The notes under the pieces: generated by a model | Told to the model about the DNA's origin: nothing | Databases searched by the model: none | The model's input: the letters and a program-made list of their open reading frames with translations, nothing else | Shown here: one piece after another, positions 45,292-55,600 of the stretch | Layout of the letters: each line of letters starts with the position of its first letter | Position numbering within the stretch: position 1 is the first letter of the stretch | Assembly (NCBI GenBank): GCA_012184525.1 | Contig: WOFQ01000028.1 | Coordinates: forward strand, 124,001 to 188,000 | Origin: Xenoacremonium recifei | Lineage: Eukaryota > Ascomycota > Sordariomycetes > Hypocreales > Nectriaceae | Length of the DNA stretch: 64,000 bases | Direction: 5' to 3' | Translations under genes and position numbers: made by a program

Positions 45292-47700
45292 ATGACTTCC
45301 CCAGCGCCGCCTCCGTCACAACAGGTTATCGGTCAAGCTCAGGCCCAGGCTCAGGCATGCGACCGCTGTCATCGCCGGAAGACGCGCTGTGATAAGCGCC
45401 GACCGGAGTGCGGACCGTGCCGCAAAGCCCGGACGCGATGCGTGTACTCGGAGCGGGCGAAGGAGCCGATGTATCGGCGTAGCTTCGTCGAGCACCTGGA
45501 GAGGCGGATCAACCAGCTAGAGGCTGCGAATAAGAGCCTTACTGAAGCAGCGGCAGCGGCGACTCCAGTTCCGGGGGAGACGGGCTCGGCATCGCGGCCG
45601 GAGGATTCGGGGCAGCCCGGCCGGCGAGTCGCCGAAGGAGAAGGCAGTCATCGCCATCACGCTGATGATGTTGCGAATGAGGTGTCTTTTATGTCGACGA
45701 GTGCAGGCGGTGATCGGCAGTTTCTGGGCTCAACAAGCGGTATACTCCTCGCGAGTCTGGTGCGAGCTGGTGTTGCTATTCCTACAAAGCGAATTGATCT
45801 TGCTCCCGTCACAGCTGTCCCGTCAATCTCATTGTCGCCTGGCCTCGGAGACAGTCACTGGGGCCCCGACGACCGAGAACTACCTCCTGAGAAGCTGGCA
45901 AGGAGTCTGATTGACGCATATCTCGCCCACGACCACCTTTCATATCCGTTCCTACACCCAAGAGCAGTCCGTGTGGCTGTGGACTGCATCTACCGCGATG
46001 CTACCTTCATCAGGACGCACGCCTTTGAGGCTTTCATGTTCAACATGATCTTGGCCATCGCAACGTCTCAGGTCTACAAGTTCAACTGGCAAGTTTTGCC
46101 AGATGCCGAGACCCATCACCAGCGAGCCACAGCACATCTAAATACGGTTCTCTGCGAAGGTGGCTTAAGAGCTTTACAAGCGATGCTTCTGTTGTGCCAG
46201 TTCAGATTGAGCAGCTCAACAAAGGACGCCTCTGGTAGTAAGTATATTCCCAATTGCTTCAGGTATTTGAGGCTCACGCTTGTAGGTTTATGGCACATCG
46301 TCGGTATCGCCGCAAGAATGTGTTTCGAGCTTGGCTTACATCGAGAAGCCATGTATCGATTGACGAAAAGCACAGATTCACAGGATGATAGTGAACTATC
46401 TTGCCTGTTACCACATTATCAAGAGAACGAGGTCCTTCGGCGTTGCTTCTGGAGTGTTTTTGCTCTTGACAGAGTTGTCTCAATCACTCTAGGGCGTCCT
46501 CTAGCGATATGCTTGGAGGATATCGACGTTGAGCTTCCATCCGAGGATTTGGAAGAAGTATCGAGCCCATCAGCCGCAAGCATGGACGACCAGGATTCCT
46601 CATGCATCACGCCGAGTTATCGTACCGCGCTCTTCGTTCACATAGTCCGATATCGCGATATCTGTGGCCGATGTCTCACGTCACTACATCGAGGAAGTCG
46701 AGCTGCAGCACAGTCCGAAGATGAACTACAGCGAATACACAGCAGCCTGGCAGCTGAATTGCAGTCATGGCGGTTAGACACGAACAGCCTGAGCCTACCG
46801 GAGATGGACCTCCTAACGCGCCTTGCGGAAGCCCGTTCCAGCTTTAGATCAAAGGCTTGGTACGAGCTGTTATACCACAACGGTGTGCTACTGCTCTACC
46901 GACCATCAGCATCCACCATCTCAGCCAGCGGCGACGCATCCAGTCTGCAGCAGGTCTTCACTGCGGCGCACCAGTCCATCATGCTATATGCATACCTTCT
47001 GCGCTCGCGCAAGATCAATTTTACTTGGATAACGATGCACAGCGTCTTCATGGCCGGATTATCTTACGTCTACGCACTAAGCAGGCACTTCCGCGAGAAA
47101 CGCCGTCAGGGGTTGGGATCTGAGAGTCCGCGGGTCCAACTGGCCGAGGAGCCCAACATTGTGGACATTGTGAACAGCTGTCGGGCATGTTCTAATGTCC
47201 TTGTTGCTGTTTCTGAAAGATGCAACGCGCAGAAGGATTGTCATGAGGTGTTTGACCGGCTCAGCGATGCCGTGCTTGCTGATGCTGTGGCGGTTCTTTC
47301 TGGAACACCAGCAGACGTACGGCCTACACGAATCGCAACAACAGGGACAACGATTCAAAGAGAATCTGCCATGTACACTCCGACCTCTTCAAACCATGAT
47401 GTGCAAATGGCGGGCGGCCTGGCGGAACAAGTCTCTGGGCCTCAAGGTCCAGGTTACCATATGCAGGGGGACAACGTCAACGGGATTCCTGTCAACGGAC
47501 ACCACGATCAAGGAATGCCTCTACCAACAGGCCCTCCTCTAGCCGTGGACAATGCCTTGAGGGACTGCTTTCCTGACCTCCAACGCATGTACGATGCGCA
47601 ATGGGGCGATGATGCTATCCTCCAGCTGAGCACGGACTGGCTCGGCGAAATCGACCTGGGGAATGGGCTCATGATGGGGGGATGGAACCTGGGGTCATGA
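45292..47700 (+). CDS. Zn2Cys6 transcription factor with fungal-specific TF domain
   Basis: Exon 1 45292-46237, intron 46238-46285 (48 nt, donor GTAAGT, acceptor TGTAG), exon 2 46286-47700; 786 residues. The binuclear cluster Cys are at 23, 26, 33, 40, 43 and 50 (spacing 2-6-6-2-6), followed by a coiled linker (LERRINQLEAANKSL) that suggests dimer binding. The middle homology region includes SYPFLHP and, across the splice, SLWHIVGIAARMCFELGLH. The intron has length 3n and no stop, so unspliced mRNA would add 16 residues inside that conserved helix. The C-terminus is acidic and Leu-rich. Its position next to the transporter and esterase suggests local regulation, unproven. Confidence 0.9.
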   Translation: MTSPAPPPSQQVIGQAQAQAQACDRCHRRKTRCDKRRPECGPCRKARTRCVYSERAKEPMYRRSFVEHLERRINQLEAANKSLTEAAAAATPVPGETGSASRPEDSGQPGRRVAEGEGSHRHHADDVANEVSFMSTSAGGDRQFLGSTSGILLASLVRAGVAIPTKRIDLAPVTAVPSISLSPGLGDSHWGPDDRELPPEKLARSLIDAYLAHDHLSYPFLHPRAVRVAVDCIYRDATFIRTHAFEAFMFNMILAIATSQVYKFNWQVLPDAETHHQRATAHLNTVLCEGGLRALQAMLLLCQFRLSSSTKDASGSKYIPNCFRYLRLTLVGLWHIVGIAARMCFELGLHREAMYRLTKSTDSQDDSELSCLLPHYQENEVLRRCFWSVFALDRVVSITLGRPLAICLEDIDVELPSEDLEEVSSPSAASMDDQDSSCITPSYRTALFVHIVRYRDICGRCLTSLHRGSRAAAQSEDELQRIHSSLAAELQSWRLDTNSLSLPEMDLLTRLAEARSSFRSKAWYELLYHNGVLLLYRPSASTISASGDASSLQQVFTAAHQSIMLYAYLLRSRKINFTWITMHSVFMAGLSYVYALSRHFREKRRQGLGSESPRVQLAEEPNIVDIVNSCRACSNVLVAVSERCNAQKDCHEVFDRLSDAVLADAVAVLSGTPADVRPTRIATTGTTIQRESAMYTPTSSNHDVQMAGGLAEQVSGPQGPGYHMQGDNVNGIPVNGHHDQGMPLPTGPPLAVDNALRDCFPDLQRMYDAQWGDDAILQLSTDWLGEIDLGNGLMMGGWNLGS

Positions 47701-48145
47701 AACGGATACTGAAAGTCCGGAGACTCCGCAACTACCTGATCAAATGACCTTTATTACGCCCGCAAAAATCCTTCATGTCCGGCTTCAAAGTGGCCCAGGG
47801 GCTTCGGCGATGCGGGGCCGATGAGGAAGTCCGCCTGTTCACCGCTTCGGCATGGTCTGTCGGGTCTCCAGTCTCGCATTCGCTACCGTTGACTGATGAA
47901 GGACAAGAAATGAATGAGGGGTTATCTCAGCTTCTTCGTGTGTCCTAGGCGACTGCATACCGAGCTTGCTATGCGCTAGGGAGAAGCGGGATGGGCTCCC
48001 TCGTAAGAAGTAGAAGTAGACGACAAGAATAAGTCAGGATATAATCCATTTTCATTCTCCAAATGAAACATACAATCTAGCGCTTCTTTGACGCCAAGAA
48101 ACGGGGAATCTAACTCTATAAGAATCATCAATACTGTACATGCGT
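47701..48145. other. intergenic, convergent 3' ends
   Basis: 445 bp between the regulator and AtuA-like genes. No feature recognised. Confidence 0.55.
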
Positions 48146-50071
48146 TCAAATCTTACCCCTATCCAAGAAGACCTTGGGAACCTCTACATAACGACTGCGC
48201 AAGTACTCCCCAATGCCTTTGCCTAATCCGTCGATTCGATCTGAAGACGCAATACCGCCGTTCAAGTTATCCAAGATACGGCTTTATGATGTTAGTGAAG
48301 TCCTTGGAGTCGCGTCAGTAGGTACTTACAAGTGCACGGCATTGATCTTGGGAAACTCGATCCTCTCCACACGCCGGTTGACATTGCCCTTGAACCAGTC
48401 ATCTCCGAGGAGTTCCTTCAATTTTTGAACACACAGGAGAGTCTTGAGCCATGGATACTCATCAGCATGACGGACGAAGAATCCCACGTTAGAGTTGTCC
48501 GCCTTGTCGCCAGATCGTGCGTGGACAATGCTACCCAGGGGCGCGAACACAGTACGTCCCAGGGACAGAAGATCTATGGGATTCTCTGTGTCCGCAGATG
48601 GCCGAACGATGGGGTAGGTCGCTGTGGTTTTGGGAGGTTCAACAGAAATGACTTCCCCAGTGCTCATCTGCACCCGATGATCAATAGCAGATATCGGTAT
48701 CAGCGACGGGAACATCTCCATGAATGGCTTAGGGTCCATGGTTCGGAAGTCAAGGTTCATGTGGTAGCCGGGATAGCTCTGCATGCGTATCGCATAGATG
48801 GGCACTTTGAACATGGCCGCCTGGATGTCCTCCTTCTTGCGCGCCTGGGCGAAGACTCTTAGCGAAACGGTACCAGCTTGTTGCGACGACGGGTTGTCCA
48901 ATTGTGCGCCATAGAGTTCGATGCTCAGCTTGCTGAATTTGTTGTTCTGGAAGGCGTGCGCTAGCTGGTTCTTCATCACGGTAGCCTTTTCCGCGATATC
49001 TAGACCGTTGATGTAAAATGTAGCTTCTGCCTGGTAGCCTCCTCTTGCGGCGACCATGACCTTGGTGGTCGGTGGAGGGGGCAGGCCTTTGACACCGACA
49101 ACTGACACTCGCTCAGGGGCTTCTTGTTCGATCTGGACTCCTGAGAGGTCAGCAACGACATCTGGGTTCAGGTATAGATGTCCCTGGAGCTCATATAGCA
49201 TCTGTGCAATCACCGTCTCCCTCAGCACGTGGCCGCCGCCCTCACCAGTCCTGGTAATGACTGTTCTTCCAGTCTGATCAATCTCAGCAATGGGAAAGGC
49301 AACATCCACCAACTCGGATAGGAAGTCTTTGAAGCCGGAAAAGTTGGCACCGACGACATACGGCCCGCACTCGATGAGATGCGCCGCCAGCAATGAACCT
49401 GCGAGCTCTTCGTACTGGTCTTCATTCCATCCGTGGTACCAGGCAGCGGCTCCCATTACAGGTGAAGCATCGGTACATCGGCCACAGAGCACGATCCGGG
49501 CTCCAGCTCGGAGGGCCTTGACGATACCCCAGCAACCGATGTACGCAGCAGCAGCACAGGGTGTGAAATCCCAATCGTCGACTGAGAGCTCAGGGTGATC
49601 GAGATGAACCAATCCAGTCCTTTTTCTCTTGCCATCCTCCACAAATTGACTGGAGACATCGTCGCCCAGCACTGCTGCGATGACAGTATCGTCATACCCG
49701 CGTCGCTTGCACAGGCCCCTGATCTTGTTGTAGAGGCCCAGTGTGTTTAACGCACCGGCATTGGTCACCACTCGGATGTCCCCCGCCATGATGTCGTCGA
49801 GGCACTCCTCAAGCTGCTCGTAGAAACCATTCTCATATCCCAGGCTCTCATCAACTTCCTGGCGAGTGATGGCGTTCCACGCAATGTTCATCTCAGAGAG
49901 CCAGTCTCCTGTGATGACATGGACGTTGCCGGAACGCACCATGCGTGCCATGGCGTGGGGATGATCCCCCGTGGCACCGGAGACGTTGCCAATACGGATA
50001 GGCGGCTTCTCGACCATTGTGAGGGCTGTCATTTCACAATGAATCTCGGGGACCCTACAATGCGACTGCAT
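48146..50071 (-). CDS. AtuA family protein (DUF1446, acyclic terpene utilisation-like)
   Basis: Exon 1 48330-50071, intron 48282-48329 (GTAAGT donor), exon 2 48146-48281; up to 625 residues. The N-terminal half is the AtuA domain (IRIGNVSGATGDHPHAM, VITGDWLSEMN, TNAGALNTLGL, CGRCTDASPVMG, RTGEGGGHVLRETV). The C-terminal half is the small AtuA-like alpha/beta domain (GSIVHARSGDKADNSNVGF). Exon 2 supplies the conserved end (LGKGIGEYLRSRYVEVP), lost if the first frame is read to its stop at 48326. A TATA box at 50077-50082 lies only six bases before the ATG at 50071, so translation more likely starts at Met14 (50032, 612 residues) or Met19 (50017). Named for bacterial citronellol/geraniol catabolism; the fungal function is unknown. 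Confidence 0.87.
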
Positions 50072-50076
50072 TCGAG

Positions 50077-50082
50077 TTTATA
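50077..50082 (-). promoter_or_regulatory. TATA box of the AtuA-like gene
   Basis: TATAAA on the minus strand within AATATTTATAAA. Its closeness to the first ATG argues that the downstream ATGs are used. Confidence 0.55.
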
Positions 50083-51125
50083 AATATTGTCCGGCTCCAT
50101 CTCTTGAAAGCCCGTCTCTCGGCGCCACTCGGGTCCAGATACACTGGAGACGGCTTTTCGTTGTGGGATAAGATCTGGATCAGTCAAGATGCCGAGACTG
50201 TAATGCCGAGATCGCAGTGCTGGGGCAAGGGTTACAGCAGACAGATAGAAGACAAGCAAATCCATTCGGGTGCCCCAGTCTACTCCATAATGCTCCCCTC
50301 GGTCTCATGAGCCGAGACCAAAGAGCTTCTTAGCGTTGTCGGTGATCGGGGACCGAAGCCGAAGGCGGAGAATTGTACCGCTAGTCGTAGTTGTTCTTGG
50401 TCTCCTCAAAATTCACAGAGGCATGAAAGTGAAGGGAATGAAGAAGCAGAAAGGTTGATTCGGGGTGCTTTGCCTCTACCTTAAAGACTTTTTGTTCTCG
50501 AAGTTCTGAGCTTGTCTTTTGGGTCAGCTTTTGGACAATCATGGTATGTGGGTAGATACTCACATCACTTCTGGTTGTATACATCACGCAAGACAAATTC
50601 CAGAGGCAGGGAGTGAAATGAAGCCACTCGCAAATATAAACCTTTTGATGCCTTGACACCTCTCTGACTTCTTGCACTATACCGTACCTTACAGAGAGAG
50701 TCGCCGAGCCATGAAGCCGAATTTCTGCTGGGCTACCCGGAAGTAAAAGGGCGGGGTATCCCACACCTAGTACCCACGCGGATAGAGCAAATGATGATTT
50801 CGAAGCTTCAAGGATTAGGCCTGAGCGACAGCCATAAGCCAGTAACTGTCTTGGGAAGAAAACATAATGACTTATGCTGGCATTCATTTGTTAGAGGTTG
50901 TCGCCTTGACAGCCACGGAACGGATGATCTTGGTGCCTCTCTTATCGATAAGGCCTACCATCCCCCGCCTTCCCCACTACAGCTCCAATGGCTATCGCAA
51001 CTGAACTTCGTCACAACATCATACCCTCGACCGAGCTGACCACTTTCTTTTGACGGTTCACCTCTTGCACAACTCCCTCCGGCTCCCCATACCTGAATAG
51101 ACCTCTCATTGCCAATACCGCCAGA
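50083..51125. other. intergenic, divergent promoters (AtuA-like / csn2)
   Basis: About 1.04 kb and the right border of the accessory island. The csn2 side is pyrimidine-rich before the start. No gene or repeat recognised. Confidence 0.5.
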
Positions 51126-52654
51126 ATGTCGGACGACGAGGATTTCATGCAGGAGTCGGACGAGGAGCAGTGCGTCTTGCGACCGGCAGTTGAAACATCG
51201 AGCAGTGCTAACTAACTCCAGGTACGACTTCGAGTACGAGGAAGACGATGACGACGATTCGGGCGATGTCGATATCGAGAACAGATACTATAATGCCAAG
51301 CAGATGAAGACGTCGGACCCCGAGGAGGCTGTGGCCGAATTCTTGGGAATACCACCGCTCGAGGAGGAGAAAGGAGAATGGGGGTTCAAGGGGTTGAAGC
51401 AAGCCATAAAGCTCGAGTTCAAGCTTGGGAAATACGACAAAGTGAGTTGGGTTTTGCTTGGCCTGGATCAAAAGCTCACCTCCACAGGCTGCCGAGCACT
51501 ACGCAGAACTCCTCACCTACGTTAAGAGCGCTGTAACGCGAAACTACTCAGAAAAGTCCATCAACAACATGCTCGACTTCATTGAGAAAGGCTCCGATAG
51601 CCCCGAATCGATCAAGTGTATGGAGCAGTTCTACTCTCTCACCCTCCAGAGCTTCCAGAGCACCAACAACGAGCGGTTATGGCTCAAGACCAACATCAAA
51701 CTGGTCAAGCTGCTGCTCGATCGCAAGGACTACGCCACCGTTTCAAAGAAACTCAAAGACCTCCACGAGGCTTGCCAACGAGAGGATGGAAGCGACGATC
51801 CGAGCAAGGGCACGTATTCACTGGAGATCTACGCTTTGGAGATCCAGATGTTCGCAGAGACCAAGAAGAACAAGCAGCTGAAGGCTCTGTACCAGCGAGC
51901 GCTCAACGTCAAGTCAGCCGTGCCGCACCCGCGCATCATGGGAATTATCCGCGAATGTGGTGGCAAGATGCACATGGGCGAGGAGAACTGGAATGAAGCT
52001 CAGAGCGACTTCTTTGAATCATTCCGCAACTACGACGAGGCTGGCTCGCTGCAACGCATCCAAGTGCTCAAGTATTTGCTACTGACGACGATGCTTATGA
52101 AGTCCGACATCAACCCGTTTGACTCGCAGGAGACGAAGCCCTACAGAAACGATCCCCGAATTTCGGCCATGACGGAGTTGGTGGATGCTTACCAGAGAGA
52201 CGATGTACACGCTTATCAACGAGTCCTGCAGCAGAACCAGGATATTCTCGATGATCCCTTTATTGCAGAGAACATCGACGAAGTAACCCGTAACATGAGG
52301 ACTAAGGGTGTAGTCAAGCTTATCGCCCCATACACTCGAGTCAAGCTCTCCTGGATCGCCAAGCAGTTGAGAATCTCTGACCCCGAAGTGCAAGATATTG
52401 TGGGATTCTTGATTGTCGATGGTAAGATCAACGGTAGAATGGACCAGCAGCAGGGGATTCTGGAGGTTGCGAATGATGTCGATGCGGAGCGTGTAGCGGC
52501 CATCAAGGCCCTGACAAGCTCCATTTCCGATCTCTTCGGCACCATCTTCAGAGACGGCGACGGCTTTAGAAATCTGGAACTGTCACCCGCTGGGGACGAG
52601 GGAGGCGGCTCTCGACAAGCCGCGCTTAGGAGCAAGAAGGGCAAGGCATGGTAG
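51126..52654 (+). CDS. csn2: COP9 signalosome complex subunit 2
   Basis: PCI-domain scaffold of the COP9 signalosome, which removes NEDD8 from cullins; acts in nucleus and cytosol. Exons 51126-51169, 51222-51441 and 51488-52654; 476 residues. The acidic N-terminus is MSDDEDFMQESDEEQYDFEY, the typical CSN2 start. TPR-like helices follow (ENRYYNAKQMK, EAVAEFLGIPPLEEEKGEWG), and a C-terminal PCI winged helix (FIAENIDEVTRNMRTKGVVK, YTRVKLSWIAKQL, DGKINGRMDQQQGILEV). Length agrees with filamentous fungal homologues. Both introns have GT-AG ends with clear branch sites. Confidence 0.95.
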
Positions 52655-55600
52655 ATAGGGGACTTGGTGTATTATTTTATCTAGTTTGGCACAGGGCAGC
52701 GGGAACTTCGCTAAAAATCACGACGATGTTATGACATTTCCAGCTCATTCTGTGTATGCGCCGTCCTGAGTTTGGGCTAAGTGAAAGACGCACCCCCAAG
52801 GATAAACATACAGATACACGTTTAATATTTGAGCACTTAGATAACAGCCACAGGTTAATAGCGATCATTAAACCCTTTTGCAAGTTCTTTTCGTACAAAA
52901 GTCAGTTCTTCTTATATTATATCACCCGGTGATAGAGAGTATACTGTCTCACGATGTAGTTAACCCAACTTATGTGACTTTTTGAAGATACACAGTCGTA
53001 CCCTAGACTTGTTGCATCCTGAGGAGAAGCAGGATCCTGCCGGGATGCTTGCAACTCCCATGGCTTATTCAAGATGGAACAGATGTTGTATGTGTGTGAG
53101 AAAGGAGGAGCCTTGGGACATGCAGCCCCGGCATCTCCCTATCTGGAGCCTCGGCCACGCTCGCCCTCTAGCTCGTCATTATCTAGCTCATCTTCGACGG
53201 GACACATACATCCAGGTCACCGCCTTGTTTCACCGGACCATTTATCAATAAGCCTCACAGTCCTCAAATTCTCCCTGCCTCCACAAAAACGGATAATGAC
53301 GGCAACGGCGGAGCCCTGAGCATGAAAATAGATACACGCGGGAACGATACCGCTTCTGGCCTGACGTGCGTCAAGGCGATGCTATATCTAGACACGGCAA
53401 ATCAAGATGTACTTTAGGAGATGATTCGGCACATAGCCTTTCTAGCAGTGCCAAATCTCGCATCGCGGCACTCCCGTGAGGCGAGATGTTGCCCCCCCCG
53501 TGGCCACTGTCCCTTGGTTGTTCATTTGATGGCCCCAATCGTTGCCGCATGTCATCAATGGTCCGTGGCTTGGTGTGCCTCGGGACATGTCATTGAGGCT
53601 TGTGGCCAGAACATCCTACGGCTGGATGGGTTACGCAGTGTGGGAGGACTGAGGATGAGTGTCGAGAGGTTGGGGTGACACATCGGACGAAAGCATGAGG
53701 CTACATAGGAGATGATCGAAGTGCTGATCCAGACATGTGAATATTTCCAAAGTAGGCAATCTCTCGTATCAGGCATGTCACTGTCAAAATTAATTGGCCT
53801 TAGGGATGAGCATCTTACACCGAGTTCTGCACCAACACCGAAGCATCGATGATTTTGCCTGATGTCTCTCCCGCGTCGCACCGAGGAGCAGGTGTAAGGG
53901 CCACCCAGTCTGTACCAGCGGCAACGGCTGGTGTTGAAACACCACGGAATGGGATACAGAGCGCCAGATGACGAAGGACGGACTTGGTGGTACGTGGAGA
54001 CTTACACAGCCAGTGAGGAGAGAGAGGAGAGAGGGATTACGCCAAACAGGTCAACGACAACGGGATGACGAGGGGATGCACACAACCCGAAGCAGCAGAC
54101 GGCTAGAAATGGGATTAGCGCACCCAATGGGAGCTGGGAGGGACGAGATGAAGCAAACAAGTGGTCGAAGATGGGACAAGATTAATAAGATCCGAGTGCA
54201 ACGTAGAGCACAGCATCAAATGTGCTGTTGTGGTTGTGACAGCCCCGGCAGAGACGAATGAGAATGCTTGGGCAGATGCATATGTATGAGGGGGAGAACA
54301 GAAGGCGTCTCGGCCGGCAGAGTGTGATGAGCAACGGGAAGGATGCGTTTCTGGACCGGATACAGCTCACATGCCGCAGTTACACCGCAAAGACACTCTC
54401 ATCTGGTCCATATCCAGCATCACAAGGCTCTCGACTTGTCTCGACATGCTCATCTGCTTCTCACCTTCATGTGCCTCCCTCGACGTCACGTCTCCCCCAT
54501 CTCACTCTCCCGCATATCCCCATCGACGGATGACCTGTCACTCCCATCTCGATCACAGCGTCCCACCTGCCAGGTCACAGTCCTGGTTCAGGAGCACGAT
54601 TTTGTTTGCTTGCTCTGCCGACGAGCCTCGACCAGCGACCGCAGCGGAGCCGTAACGGGCGGACAGGGGTGGCTGCCGTTCAGCTGCTGCAGCATGTGCG
54701 TGACAGGGCACGCTTCGAGGACAGTCGCAGATCACGGAGCCAATGGCGCGAAAGTTTGCTCGACCAGCGCGCATTAGGCCGGCGGGGTGAGTCGTTACGC
54801 TACGTACGGGAGGGGAATGGATGGGACGGCAGTGAAGACGACGGAGAAGATGTGCCTGGGCGCAGTTGAAGCTCGAGACGTGTGAGTGGTGAGTGACGAT
54901 ATGATCCCGTCCGCAGTGGACCGGCGACAGTCTAGAGTCTGCACTCTGCGCCTCGTGCAACGCCCATCCGCATGTGCTACCCTCCTTCCGACGCGTTGCA
55001 AAAGATCCCTCTCTCCTGGACGATGATAGGAGCCAGCAGTCAGTTCGTCACACTCGAGGCTCCTTTCGACACGGGACGTTGACGTGCAATTAGACCCCGT
55101 CGCTAGAGCGGCCGGACCGAAGCGCCGGGGCGAAGCTGGGGTTAGTGGGCAACAGATAGAAAGCAACGCCGGCCGGAGGATCAGACTCCCTCCGGAGGGC
55201 GGTGGGAGTGTGCAACGGCAACGGATTGTGATATATGACAGACGACAGTCGATGTGCTTGCTCGCCTCTCCGTATTCACCCACTAGTCACTCCCGCGCTG
55301 TACGCTCACTCAAGTCCCGTCCGTATCCTCTTGCGTAAAGCCGCCTCGTAACAACCATGTCGCCAAATCCACACTCTTCGGCGTGAAGCCCCTCGCTGCC
55401 AGGGGTGCAGGCATGACGGATCCTGGCGGGAGGGGCGAATGACTGACAGGCACATCAGCGCGCGACGGACCGTCAGGAATGAAGGCAATTGTCATGACCG
55501 CGGGCAGAGCATTGGAGGAGCCGGGGCTGGGCGGGAGCCGTGAGTGAGCTGACTAGGCGGGCGTGGTGGAGTGTTTGGCGGGAGGGATGGAGAGGGCGTC

